Of a stretch of 64,000 bases of DNA, positions 9,378-18,482 are shown piece by piece. Both the position numbers and the translations under genes were made by a program. The notes under the pieces were generated by a model, which had not been told where the DNA came from, did not search any database, and was given only the letters and a program-made list of their open reading frames with translations. Each line of letters begins with the position of its first letter. The first letter of the stretch is position 1. This stretch comes from Hydrogenophaga palleronii_A (GTDB taxonomy: Bacteria > Pseudomonadota > Gammaproteobacteria > Burkholderiales > Burkholderiaceae_C), in NCBI RefSeq assembly GCF_031457455.1, contig NZ_JAVDWU010000001.1, positions 248,001-312,000 of the forward strand. Reading direction: 5' to 3'.

Positions 9378-9916
9378 GGCAAGGGCCTTGTTTTTTTGGC
9401 CGGGAAAGCGGGCTGATGGCAAGCAGGGACGCCCGCACCTGCGGGCACTGAAACCTTGCCCGCAGCCTCACGCTGTGTGGCCCGCAGCATCTCGACCGGC
9501 GCTGGGTCGGTGAGCAATGGCAATGAGGCGTTGAGAGCGTGCAAAGGTGAACTTTCTGGATCGAACGGACGCGTGGTCAATGCGGCACCTGGCCCGCGGC
9601 CCAGGTGAACAGGCACCGGGCTGGTCGGGCGGCTTCGCCGAGAATCTGCGGTCGTTCCACAAAAAACACGGCTCCTTGCGGGAGCCGGGCGTTCTGAAGT
9701 GAGCGTGTGTGAGGCAGTGGCGACCGGCACTTGCCGGACTGGTTTGGCTTCTGCCCCGAATTAGTGCACAGAACCGGCTTTTTGCCGAGCCCGTGCCGTC
9801 AGACAACCCGGGATTTTGCCACACCGATTGGAGTTATTTTGTTGTATTGATGCCGATGAAGGTGAGCGGCCGACCGGTTGTCGGGGTCGGCGCAGGGGCG
9901 GGGACGGCTCCGATCC
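9378..9916. other. Non-coding gap between the Kdo transferase/kinase gene and ugd
   Basis: About 540 bases with no supported gene. The part next to ugd should hold its promoter and 5' leader, including a GCCCGCA/TGCGGGC hairpin at 9431-9446. A terminator-like hairpin reading on the minus strand lies at 9661-9687. Between that hairpin and the end of the upstream gene at 9917 are about 230 bases, partly AT-richer (around 9820-9850), which could be a long 3' untranslated region. I see no ribosome site with a plausible small frame. Confidence 0.5.
9661..9687 (-). terminator. Intrinsic terminator, minus strand
   Basis: A 7-base stem (CGGCTCC at 9669-9675 with GGAGCCG at 9681-9687) and a 5-base loop. 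On the minus strand it is followed, after a short spacer, by six T (plus-strand A-run at 9661-9666). It lies 230 bases downstream of the waaA-kdkA stop and is the first good terminator for that transcript. Confidence 0.65.
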
Positions 9917-11908
9917 TCAGATTGAGTGATAGCCGTGGATCAGGTGCGCCCATTCGTCGTCACCCCAGTGAAAGACCGGGCGCTTGCCCTTTTCCTTGCG
10001 CAGCGAACGCTGCAGGCGCGCCAGGTTGGCTTCCTTCCATGGGGTGCCGGGTCGGATCTCGCACCGGTCGAAGTCCACCACCCAGGCCATACCCCTGGCG
10101 TCGAGCAGCAGGTTGTGGCAGTTGAGATCGGCATGAAAGATCTGGCGGTCGTGCAGCTGCCGGATGGCCCGCCCCAGCGCATGCCATTCACCCGGTTCGA
10201 GGGGGCGTTGCGACAGACACTGTGCGACGTTCTGGCTGTCGGGGATCAGTTCGACCAGGATGTCGGCCCGGTAAAACCAGTCGCCGGGCTGGTGGCGCGC
10301 GGCCAAGGGTGCCGGGACGGGCAGGCCCCAGGAGCGCATGAATCGCAGCAGGGCGAATTCGCGCATGGCCCTGCTGTGCCCGACGGGTTTGCGCCAGTAC
10401 TGGTCTTTGCTGAGCCGTGCCATGAGGCCGCCTCGGCGGTAGTGTCTGAGCACGGCTGGGTGGCCGGCGATGTTCACCAGGTGCGCCTGGCCTCGGCCGC
10501 TCCCGGTGGCCAGCACGCCTTGTGCGCTGGAGATGGGTGGCGGGGTAAACTGAGCCGGCTGAATGTCAGGCAGCCGGGAATCGTCGAACCAGAACGTCTC
10601 ATTCTGCACCTCCACACATTGCAGGGGAGCGGGTGGATCCCCCAGCAGCGGTTTCAGGGACTGCATGCATCTCTGGGTGGCGCCCTGGTGCAACCGCATG
10701 AATTCGGTGGCTCGCCGTGCTTTCTGGTTCAGGCCTTCGGGGTGTGCGATCCAGGCTTCTGCCGTTGCAAGGAGTTCATCAGCGTCGACCACGCGCTGCC
10801 CTGCGCCAGCGGCTTCAATGGCTTCAAACAAGGTCTGTGCGTTGCGGATGTGGGGGCCGAAGAGCACGGGTTTACTCAAGGCCAGGGCTTCGAGCGGGTT
10901 GTGCCCGCCCACGGGTGCCAGGGTGCCGCCGATGAAGCACACGGTGGACAACCGGTACCAGTGGGACAGCTCGCCCATGGTGTCGCCCAACAGCACCTGG
11001 GTCTGGGGCGTGGGGGTTTCGCCCAGGCTGTGCCGCACATGAATCAGGCCGAGCTTTGCCAGCCTGTCTGCCACGGCTTCAAAGCGCTGGGGGTGGCGAG
11101 GCACCAGGATCAGCAGGGCGCCCGGGTGGCGGACCTGCCAGGCCGGCCATGCCGAGAGCAGGGCCGTTTCTTCCGCCTCGTGCGTGCTGCCAGCCACGAT
11201 CACGGTGCGACCGATCAGCCACGGTGGCACGGGCCGCGCATCGGCGGCCGGTGGTGGCGTATCGAACTTCAGGTTGCCGGTGTTGACCAGCCGCTCGGGC
11301 GGTATGCCGAGCGCCTGCAGGCGATCCATGCTGGCGCCGTCTGCGGCCGCCACGAGCGCAAGCTGCGACCAGATGGGCGCCATCAGACCTGGCCAGCGCT
11401 GGTAGAGGCGCAGGGAGTGGTCGGAAAGCCGGGCATTGACCAGAACGACCGGGATGGCGCGCTGGCGGCATTGCAGCAGCATTTCAGGCCAGAGTTCGCG
11501 CTCCAGCAGCACCAGCATCCGGGGCTGCAGGCGGTCCAGAAAGCGCCCGCAGGCACCCGGAGTGTCCAGCGGCGAAAAGACATGCGCAATGTCGTCACCC
11601 CAGTGGTTGTGCAGGGTGGCTGCACCTGTGGGTGTGTGGGTGCTGACCAGGAGGGCGTGGTCGGGCCAGCGGCCGCGCAGGGCCTGAATCAGTGGGCGGG
11701 CGGCCTGCACTTCGCCCACGGACGCGGCCTGGATGAGGATGCAGCCCGAAGAAGCCGGACGGGGGCGCAGAAAGCCCAGCCGTTCGCCCATGCGGCTGCG
11801 GTAGCCTGGCTCCTTGCGGCCTCGCCACCACAGCCATGCCAGCATGGGCAGCATCAGCAGCCGGCTGAGCACGCGGTACCCCCGGTGCAAGGGGGTCGGG
11901 TCCCTCAC
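9917..11908 (-). CDS. waaA-kdkA: Fused Kdo transferase (WaaA) and Kdo kinase (KdkA)
   Basis: One uninterrupted frame of 663 residues. Residues 1-425 are a 3-deoxy-manno-octulosonate transferase: a membrane-associated start with WWRGRKEPGYRSRMGERLGF, the ASVGE segment with the catalytic Glu (about residue 66), and GGTLAPVGGHNPLEAL near 327-342. Residues 430-663 match Kdo kinase: GSGRGQ, LRHYRRGGLMARLSKDQYW, the kinase loop HADLNCHNLLLD (about 592-603) and VDFDRCE. The first enzyme adds Kdo to lipid IVA at the inner membrane; the second phosphorylates that Kdo. The start is taken as GTG at 11908, which overlaps the TGA of the upstream gene and lies where the WaaA alignment begins. An upstream ATG at 11956 would add 16 unrelated residues. 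Confidence 0.9.
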   Translation of the reverse strand: MRDPTPLHRGYRVLSRLLMLPMLAWLWWRGRKEPGYRSRMGERLGFLRPRPASSGCILIQAASVGEVQAARPLIQALRGRWPDHALLVSTHTPTGAATLHNHWGDDIAHVFSPLDTPGACGRFLDRLQPRMLVLLERELWPEMLLQCRQRAIPVVLVNARLSDHSLRLYQRWPGLMAPIWSQLALVAAADGASMDRLQALGIPPERLVNTGNLKFDTPPPAADARPVPPWLIGRTVIVAGSTHEAEETALLSAWPAWQVRHPGALLILVPRHPQRFEAVADRLAKLGLIHVRHSLGETPTPQTQVLLGDTMGELSHWYRLSTVCFIGGTLAPVGGHNPLEALALSKPVLFGPHIRNAQTLFEAIEAAGAGQRVVDADELLATAEAWIAHPEGLNQKARRATEFMRLHQGATQRCMQSLKPLLGDPPAPLQCVEVQNETFWFDDSRLPDIQPAQFTPPPISSAQGVLATGSGRGQAHLVNIAGHPAVLRHYRRGGLMARLSKDQYWRKPVGHSRAMREFALLRFMRSWGLPVPAPLAARHQPGDWFYRADILVELIPDSQNVAQCLSQRPLEPGEWHALGRAIRQLHDRQIFHADLNCHNLLLDARGMAWVVDFDRCEIRPGTPWKEANLARLQRSLRKEKGKRPVFHWGDDEWAHLIHGYHSI

Positions 11909-12645
11909 CGCCAATGGTCGGCGACCCACTGGGTGGGCATGACGCGCCGGTACCACTTGCCGCTCACACCCGCTATGGCGTCAGGGGGGTTGGGCTTGCC
12001 ATGAAAGGCAATGATGCGTGCGCCCGGCGGAATCACTGGCGGTGCAATCCAGCCCATCAGACCGCGCCGCAGGCAATGCCGTTTGAAACTGCGGCACCAT
12101 GCCTCGGGCCAGTAACTGAGCTTGCCCTGGCGCGACAGGTAGCCGGTGATGAATTCCTGCTCATTGCGCACGTCGGCAATGGAGTCCGGGAAGTTGTTCT
12201 TCAGATGATCGAGGGCGTCGGTGTGGGCACCGATGGTGTAGATGTAGGCCGACGTGTTGCCCGTGCCGTCCGATTTGTCCCACTCCCGGATCACGATGAA
12301 CTCGCCCTCTTGTTCGAAGAAGGGATCGAGACTGTCCAGGATGACGATGTCGAGATCGAGAAAAAGTGTTCGGCCTTGCAGGTCGTACAGGGGGCTGGCA
12401 AAGCTGGTGAGCTTGAGCCAGCCGTGGGCGAAGGTCCAGGGCTTGCGTTGATCAAATTCGTCAAAACCGATGGCCGGGATCGGTTTGACCTCGATTTGGG
12501 GATCGATCCCCGCTGCATCGTCGGTCAGGCACACAAAGCGGAACGGGCGCTTGAGATTGCGCCCGACCATGTTGTGCAGCTTGTTGACGTACTCGGGGCC
12601 GTATTTCTTGCCCCATTTGATGCACAGCACATTCACTGCTTGCAT
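11905..12645 (-). CDS. Glycosyltransferase-like protein with a DxD motif
   Basis: A 246-residue soluble protein. It contains the nucleotide-sugar metal site LFLDLDIVILDSLDPF at about residues 93-108 and an upstream FVCLTDD segment, the layout of GT-A enzymes such as GT8. An acidic FNEQEF-like stretch (VRNEQEF) and a late His (IIAFHGKPNP) fit the same fold. Acceptor and donor are unknown. Its stop overlaps the GTG of the WaaA-KdkA gene by four bases, so a role in the LPS inner core or its decoration is a fair inference. The TolC gene lies 61 bases upstream. Confidence 0.75.
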   Translation of the reverse strand: MQAVNVLCIKWGKKYGPEYVNKLHNMVGRNLKRPFRFVCLTDDAAGIDPQIEVKPIPAIGFDEFDQRKPWTFAHGWLKLTSFASPLYDLQGRTLFLDLDIVILDSLDPFFEQEGEFIVIREWDKSDGTGNTSAYIYTIGAHTDALDHLKNNFPDSIADVRNEQEFITGYLSRQGKLSYWPEAWCRSFKRHCLRRGLMGWIAPPVIPPGARIIAFHGKPNPPDAIAGVSGKWYRRVMPTQWVADHWR

Positions 12646-12706
12646 GAAAACCCTTCACTGATCGCGGCCGAGCTTGGCGCCTGCGTGGCGGGCAGTGTAG
12701 CGCGGT

Positions 12707-14065
12707 TCATTGAGCGAGCAGGGCGTTGATGGCTTGCAGATCCTGGGGTGTGAGCTGACCGCTGGCCTGCTTGAGGCGCAGTTGGCCCAGCAGCACGTTG
12801 TAGCGCGCTTGCGCCAGGTCGCGTTTGGTCTGGAACAACTGGCTCTGTGCGTTGAGCACATCGATGTTGATGCGCACACCCACCTGATAGCCCAGCTGGT
12901 TGGCTTCGAGGGCGCTCTGGCTGGAGGCTTCGGCGGCTTCCAGCGCCTTGACCTGACCCTGGCCAGAGAGCACACCAAAGTAGGCGCTGCGGGTGGCCTG
13001 GGTGACACCGCGCCTGGCGGCTTCGAGGTCGGTGCGCGCCTTTTCTTCAAGCGCCAGTGTTTCCTTGACCCGGTTCTGGATCGCGTAGCCAGCGAACAGC
13101 GGCATGTTGAACTGCACGCCCACGCTGGCGGTGTTGGTGCGCACATTGCCAGCTGTGGGAAATGCCGTGGAAGGGCCGCGGGCGACCTGGTACTGACCCA
13201 CCAGATCGAGTGTGGGCTTGTGCCCGGCTTCGGCCTTGCGGGTTTCCAGCTTGGCAATCTCCAGACCCCGCGTGGCCTGCAGAATGGTGGGGTGTGCCGT
13301 TTCAGCCTGAGCGACCCAGGCCTCCGGGTCGGCCGGACTGATGGCCGGCAGTGCGACCGGAACAGCCAGTGGCCGGGGCGTCACGCCATTTTTCCCGACG
13401 AGCTGGTCCAGGGCCAGCCGCTTGACCCGCAGGTCATTCTCGGCCGCAATCTCCTGGGCCAGCACCAGATCGAACCGGGCTTGCGCTTCGCGTGAATCGG
13501 TGATGGTGGTGGTGCCCACCTCGAAGTTGCGCTTGGCCGATGCCAGTTGCTCCGACACCGCCGACTTCTGTGCCTGCACAAAAGCCAGCGTGTCAATGGC
13601 GGCCAGTACGTCGAAATAGGCGGCCGTGGTGCGCAAGACAAGGTCTTGCTCTGCCGCTTCCAGCTGTGCCCTGGCCACATCCACCGACAACTGCCCCTGT
13701 TCATAAGCCAAGGTGTTGGCGGGGCGGTAGAGCGGCTGGCTGGCAGAGAGCGTCACGTTCTGGTTGTTGACGCTGCGGCTGGAGCCCATGCCAGCGGTGT
13801 CGACATTGCCCCAGTTGGCACCGGCCGACAGCCCCGCTTGCGGCAGGATGCCTGCTCTCGCCTGTTCGGCGCGTGCGATGTTGGCGTCAAACTGCGAGCG
13901 TGCCGAGAGGTAACTGGCATCAAAGCTGCGCGCGGACTCGTACAGTTCCACCAAGTTCTGCGCCTGCGCGCCCGCAGCAGCGAACGAAAACAGGGCGGCC
14001 AAGGCCGCACGACCCAGGACAGACCGGGTGCGAATGGGCGTTGGGCTGGCTGAAAAGGGCGTCAT
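12707..14065 (-). CDS. tolC: TolC-family outer-membrane efflux channel
   Basis: A 452-residue protein with a Sec signal ending AGAQAQ (cleavage about residue 35) and two internally similar halves rich in Ala, Gln, Glu and Leu heptad-like helices. The start of each half is recognisable (LVELYESARSFDASYLSARS and LQATRGLEIAKLETRKAEA). Repeats of this kind form the trimeric barrel and alpha-helical tunnel of TolC. It should provide the outer-membrane exit for the RND pump encoded 1.2 kb upstream on the same strand, with the methyltransferase and rhodanese genes between them. It may also serve other exporters. Confidence 0.9.
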   Translation of the reverse strand: MTPFSASPTPIRTRSVLGRAALAALFSFAAAGAQAQNLVELYESARSFDASYLSARSQFDANIARAEQARAGILPQAGLSAGANWGNVDTAGMGSSRSVNNQNVTLSASQPLYRPANTLAYEQGQLSVDVARAQLEAAEQDLVLRTTAAYFDVLAAIDTLAFVQAQKSAVSEQLASAKRNFEVGTTTITDSREAQARFDLVLAQEIAAENDLRVKRLALDQLVGKNGVTPRPLAVPVALPAISPADPEAWVAQAETAHPTILQATRGLEIAKLETRKAEAGHKPTLDLVGQYQVARGPSTAFPTAGNVRTNTASVGVQFNMPLFAGYAIQNRVKETLALEEKARTDLEAARRGVTQATRSAYFGVLSGQGQVKALEAAEASSQSALEANQLGYQVGVRINIDVLNAQSQLFQTKRDLAQARYNVLLGQLRLKQASGQLTPQDLQAINALLAQ

Positions 14066-14150
14066 GACAAGAACCTTTGTGAAAGATGGACAGAATGTCG
14101 GCGGGTGCTTGGAAGCATGATCCGGAAGGCTCGGGCAGTGCCGCAGGGAC

Positions 14151-14501
14151 TCAGTAGGTGGGCACCGAAGGATCTTTTTCGTGTGACCAGGCGTGGATGC
14201 CGCCGTGCACGTTGACCACCTCGGTAAAGCCCTGTTCCATCAGGAATCGCACCACCTGCCCACTGCGCGCGCCGTGGTGGCAGAGGCAGGCAATCGGCCG
14301 CGTCCGGTCCAGCTCCATGTAGCGGGCCGGCACGGAGCGCATGGGCATCTGAATCAGCTCGAAGCCATCGGGCGTCACAGAGGCGGTCTGGAATTCCCAG
14401 GGTTCGCGCACATCCAGCACAACCGGCAGGGGGCCTTGCGGATCGTGTGCCTTGGCATGTTCAAGCCACTGTGCGAGTTGGGCCGGTTGAATGGCGTTCA
14501 T
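14151..14501 (-). CDS. Rhodanese-like sulfurtransferase domain protein
   Basis: A single rhodanese domain of 116 residues, soluble and without signal peptide. The VVLDVREPWEF motif (about 27-37) and the active-site loop CHHGARS (catalytic Cys at about 74) are intact. Such proteins carry persulfide sulfur on the loop Cys; the acceptor cannot be told from sequence. The gene is 18 bases downstream of the pcm-type methyltransferase gene and 85 bases upstream of tolC, so it likely belongs to one transcript. Its link to efflux is positional only. Confidence 0.85.
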   Translation of the reverse strand: MNAIQPAQLAQWLEHAKAHDPQGPLPVVLDVREPWEFQTASVTPDGFELIQMPMRSVPARYMELDRTRPIACLCHHGARSGQVVRFLMEQGFTEVVNVHGGIHAWSHEKDPSVPTY

Positions 14502-14519
14502 GGCGGGGTCTGCCTTGGC

Positions 14520-15224
14520 TTAGAAGTGGAAGCGGGACGGTTCAGGAAAATTCAGCAGGCGAGGCGCCACGGTGTCCCAGGGTTGGGTCGTCTGAAACGC
14601 GGCTTCGGCCGTGCGGGTGACCACGGTGGCTCGCATCATGGGCTCGTCGCCCACGATGGCCACCAGGCGGCCACCTGGCGCGAGCAGGTTGAGCAAGGCC
14701 GGCGGCACTTCGGTCACCGAGCCGCTGAGCACGATGGCGTTGTAGGGCGCTTCTGTGGCGCAGGCAGCGAATTGCTGGGCGGTGGCGTCGGCCACACGCA
14801 CGTCCACGTTGCCGATACCGGCCTTCTGGAGGTTGTCGCGCGCGATGCGGGCCAGTGCGTCGTCGATCTCGATGGTGATCACCCGCTGGGACAGGCTCGC
14901 CATGAGTGCCGCCATGTGTCCGCTGCCGGTGCCAATTTCCAGCACCTTGTCGGTGGGCTGAAGCCGCAGGTCCTGCAACATCCGCGCCTCGACGCGAGGA
15001 GGCAGCATGACCTTGCCTTCGACGGCAGGGTGTGTGAGGGGCAGTTCCATGTCGGCGAAAGCCAGCGCACGGTGCGAGGCCGGCGCGAAGTCTTCGCGGT
15101 GCACGCGGGTCAACAGGTCCAGCACTTGGGCATCCAGAACCTCCCAGGGGCGGATCTGTTGCTCGATCATGTTGAAGCGGGCCTGATCGATGCCGAGCGG
15201 GTTGGAGGTGGCTGAAGCGGTCAT
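14520..15224 (-). CDS. pcm: Protein-L-isoaspartate O-methyltransferase family protein
   Basis: A 234-residue SAM-dependent methyltransferase. It shows the PCMT pattern: an N-terminal helix region with RFNMIEQQIRPWEVLD, the PLTHP segment, motif I VLEIGTGSGHMAALMA at about 93-108 and the acidic strand IEIDDALA. Classic members repair isoaspartyl residues in damaged proteins. The substrate-loop segment is not the textbook E. coli one, so the repair role is likely but not certain. A purine-rich ribosome site (AGGAG) lies 9 bases before the ATG. A TATAC/GTATA inverted pair around it (15231-15248 region) may mark a local promoter or operator, separate from the RND genes upstream. Confidence 0.8.
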   Translation of the reverse strand: MTASATSNPLGIDQARFNMIEQQIRPWEVLDAQVLDLLTRVHREDFAPASHRALAFADMELPLTHPAVEGKVMLPPRVEARMLQDLRLQPTDKVLEIGTGSGHMAALMASLSQRVITIEIDDALARIARDNLQKAGIGNVDVRVADATAQQFAACATEAPYNAIVLSGSVTEVPPALLNLLAPGGRLVAIVGDEPMMRATVVTRTAEAAFQTTQPWDTVAPRLLNFPEPSRFHF

Positions 15225-15266
15225 TTTCTATACTCCTTGGGGTATATTGTACGTCGATGCGACATT

Positions 15267-18200
15267 TTACTGAGCGCCTGTCTGCGCTGGCGTGACAAGC
15301 GGTGGGGACGTGGAAGGCGTAGTGCGAGGCGCCAGGCCCAGCCGCCGCCGGAACCATTGGGCCAGATCGTCCATGTAGCAGTAGACCACCGGTACGACCA
15401 CCAGGGTCAGCAGAGACGAGGTGATCACGCCGCCGATGACCGCCTGGCCCATGGGCGCGCGCTGTTCTGAGCCTTCAGTGAGCGCAAACGCCAGGGGCAC
15501 CATGCCGAACACCATGGCCAGTGTGGTCATCAGGATGGGGCGCAGGCGCACCCGGGCGGCCATCAAAAGGGCCGGCTCCCGTTCCAGGGCTTCCGTGCCC
15601 GCCCGCCCTTCGCGGGCGCGAATGGCAAAGTCGACCAGCAGAATGGCGTTCTTGGTCACCAGACCCATCAGCAGGATGATGCCGATGACAGAGAACATGC
15701 TCATGGTGGAGCCGAACATCATGAGCGTGAGCACCACACCGATCAAGGTCAGCGGCAGGGCGGTCATCAGGGCCAGCGGCTGCAGGAAACTCTGGAACTG
15801 GCTGGCCAGAATCATGTAGATGAAGATGACGGCCAGCGCCAGCGCCGACAGGGCGTAGCCGAACGACTCTTCCATGTTCTTGGTGGAACCACCAAACTCG
15901 TAGCGGTAACCGGGCGGAAAGGGGATGGTGTCGAGCGCTTGCCGGATCTCGGTCGAGACCTCACCGGCCGAGCGGCCATACACGTTGGCGTTGATGGCCA
16001 CTTCGCGGTTCAGGTTGCGGCGGTTGATCTGGTTCGGTCCGGTGGATGCGAACACCTCGGCAATCTGTCCGAGCCGAACCACAGCCGATCCATCACCACC
16101 GGCGCTCCCCACCATGAAGGGAAGCTGTTCCAGTTGGCTGGCCTGGGCCCGTTGCTCTGGCGCCAGCCGCACGTTGACGTCGTAGCTCTGACCATCCTGC
16201 GCGCGCCAGTTGCCCACGGTTTGCCCAGCCACCAGCGTGCGCAGGCTGTTGGCCACCATGGCGGCACTCAGTCCCGCGTCGGAGGCGATGTCGCGGCGCA
16301 CGCGCACGTCGACCGTGGGCTTGTTGGGCTTCACGCTCGCGTCCAGATCCACCAGGCCGACGATGGGGCGGATGCGCGCCATGATCTGCGTGGTCAGTCG
16401 TTCGAGTTCGACCAGGTCGTCGCCCTGCAGCGAAAACTCCACCTGCTTGTTGCCACCCACCGCGTCGAGCAGGCCCACGTGCGTGACGGTGATACCGGGC
16501 ACGCTGCGCAGGCGTTCACGCAGTTGGGCCGACATGGCGTCGGCGCTCAATGAGCGGTCCTTGCGGTCCACCAGGCGCACATAGACGCTGGCGTACATGG
16601 CACCCTGCGCGTTGCCGGTGTTGATGGTGGACAGCGTGTACTGCACCTCGGGGAACTCGCGCAAGATCGCTTCGACCTGCTTCGTCTTGGCTTCGGTGGT
16701 CTGCAGGGAGGAGCCCACGGGCGTATGGAAGCTGAGCGAGGTTTCAGAAAAGTCTGCCTTGGGCACAAATTCGCTGCCCAGCACGGGCACGATGAACAGG
16801 CTGCCCACAAAGGTGGCCAGCGCCAGGCCCAGTGTGAGCAGCTTGTGCCTGAGAGACCATTTCAGGGCGCTCTGGTAGGCCTCGGTCAGGTCGTCCTGCA
16901 CGCCGTCGAACCAGTGCGTGACGCGACCGATGGTGCGGTCGTACCAGGACTTCGGCTTGAAGGGCTGGCCGTGTTGTTCGATCGCCGGGTCGTGCCAGAT
17001 GGACGACAGCATGGGGTCGAGCGTGAAGCTCACGAACATGGAGATCAGCACGGCAGCCACCATGGTGATGCCGAACTCGTGGAAGAACTTGCCGATGATG
17101 CCGCCCATGAAGCCGATGGGCAGGAACACCGCCACGATGGACAGTGTGGTGGCCAGCACCGCCAGGCCAATTTCCTGCGTGCCATCCATGGCCGCGTTGA
17201 ACGGCGTCTTGCCCATCTGCACATGGCGCACGATGTTTTCGCGCACCACGATGGCGTCGTCGATCAGCAGCCCGACCGACAGTGTGAGCGCCATCAGCGT
17301 GATCATGTTGATGGTGAACCCGAACAGGTTCATGAAGAAGAACGTGCCAATGAGCGCGATTGGCAAAGTGAGGCCGGTGATGACGGTTGAACGCCAGGAA
17401 TTGAGGAACAGGAAAACGATCAGCACCGTCAGCAAGGCGCCTTCGATCAGAGTGCGTCGCACGTTGTCCACGGAGACGCGAATGGGCCGCGAACCGTCGG
17501 CGATCTGCTCCAGCCGCATGCCGGGGGGGAGTTCGGTTGCCAGGGACTCCACTGCTGCCTTGAGCCCGTCGGTCACGGCGATGGTGTTTTCGTCCTGAGC
17601 TTTCTGGACCTGCAGCAGCAGCGTGCGCTGGCCGTTGTAGAGCGCCAGGCTCTCCACTTCTTCGGTGCCGTCGGTGATGCGTGCGAGTTCCCCCAGCCTG
17701 ATGGCCTGCCCACCGCGGCGCGCGACGATGATGCCGCTGAAGTCGTCCGGGTTTTGCAGGCGCGAGAGCACCTGCACGACGCGCTCACGCTCCGCAGTTT
17801 TGAGCGTGCCCACGGGCAAGTCCTGGTTTTCGTTGCGCACCGCCGTCGCGATCTGGTCGGCGGTGACGCCGAGCGCTTCCATCGCCACCGGGTTGAGGTC
17901 GATGTTGATGGCGCGCCGCGTGCCACCCACCAAGTTGACCGAGCCCACGCCGCGCACGTTCTCCAGGCGCTTCTTCAACGTCTGTTCCGCCCAGGTAGTG
18001 AGTTCGACCCCGCTGGGGCTCTGGCCGTTGACCGCTTCGGGTATGACGGCCACCGACCAGATGGAGCGGCTGGCGGGATCGAAGCGCAGCACGCGCGGCT
18101 CTTCCACCTCGTCGCGGAACACGGGCCGCAGAATGGCGATCTTCTCGCGCACGTCTTCGGCGGCCTTGCGACCGTCCACCGTGAGCTGGAATTCAACGAT

Positions 18201-18473
18201 GACGACCGAAGACCCTTCGTAGCTGCGCGAGGTGATGGCGTTCACACCTGCGATCGCGTTGACGGCTTCTTCCACCTTCTTGGTGACTTCCGACTCCACG
18301 ATTTCAGGCGAGGCGCCCGGGTAACCCGTGGTGACGACCACCACCGGAAAGTCGATGCTGGGGAACTGGTCGACCTGCAGGCGTTGGAATGAGAAGATTC
18401 CCAGCACCACGAAGGCGACCATCACCATGGTGGCGAACACCGGGTTGAGCAGGGAAATGCGGGTGAACCACAT
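15267..18473 (-). CDS. RND efflux pump, inner-membrane transporter
   Basis: A 1068-residue HAE1-type transporter. Helix 1 is near residues 12-28, followed by the PN1 porter start (QFPSIDFPVVVVTT). The proton-relay pair lies in LTLSVGLLIDDAIVV in TM4. Duplicated second-half helices begin near residue 530, and MGLVTKNAILLVDFA falls near the end. Length and repeat structure fit AcrB/MdtB relatives. It should drive drug or lipid-like substrates out with the adaptor encoded 9 bases upstream and a TolC channel. Expression is probably controlled by the TetR gene at the head of the cluster. The substrate cannot be deduced. Confidence 0.95.
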   Translation of the reverse strand: MWFTRISLLNPVFATMVMVAFVVLGIFSFQRLQVDQFPSIDFPVVVVTTGYPGASPEIVESEVTKKVEEAVNAIAGVNAITSRSYEGSSVVIVEFQLTVDGRKAAEDVREKIAILRPVFRDEVEEPRVLRFDPASRSIWSVAVIPEAVNGQSPSGVELTTWAEQTLKKRLENVRGVGSVNLVGGTRRAINIDLNPVAMEALGVTADQIATAVRNENQDLPVGTLKTAERERVVQVLSRLQNPDDFSGIIVARRGGQAIRLGELARITDGTEEVESLALYNGQRTLLLQVQKAQDENTIAVTDGLKAAVESLATELPPGMRLEQIADGSRPIRVSVDNVRRTLIEGALLTVLIVFLFLNSWRSTVITGLTLPIALIGTFFFMNLFGFTINMITLMALTLSVGLLIDDAIVVRENIVRHVQMGKTPFNAAMDGTQEIGLAVLATTLSIVAVFLPIGFMGGIIGKFFHEFGITMVAAVLISMFVSFTLDPMLSSIWHDPAIEQHGQPFKPKSWYDRTIGRVTHWFDGVQDDLTEAYQSALKWSLRHKLLTLGLALATFVGSLFIVPVLGSEFVPKADFSETSLSFHTPVGSSLQTTEAKTKQVEAILREFPEVQYTLSTINTGNAQGAMYASVYVRLVDRKDRSLSADAMSAQLRERLRSVPGITVTHVGLLDAVGGNKQVEFSLQGDDLVELERLTTQIMARIRPIVGLVDLDASVKPNKPTVDVRVRRDIASDAGLSAAMVANSLRTLVAGQTVGNWRAQDGQSYDVNVRLAPEQRAQASQLEQLPFMVGSAGGDGSAVVRLGQIAEVFASTGPNQINRRNLNREVAINANVYGRSAGEVSTEIRQALDTIPFPPGYRYEFGGSTKNMEESFGYALSALALAVIFIYMILASQFQSFLQPLALMTALPLTLIGVVLTLMMFGSTMSMFSVIGIILLMGLVTKNAILLVDFAIRAREGRAGTEALEREPALLMAARVRLRPILMTTLAMVFGMVPLAFALTEGSEQRAPMGQAVIGGVITSSLLTLVVVPVVYCYMDDLAQWFRRRLGLAPRTTPSTSPPLVTPAQTGAQ

Positions 18474-18482
18474 GGTGCGGGC

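Noticed and set aside
9926..12004. A plus-strand open frame of 692 codons opposite waaA-kdkA
   Set aside because: It lies opposite well-supported genes, shows no domain, and arises from the high GC content, which removes stop codons from the antisense frame.
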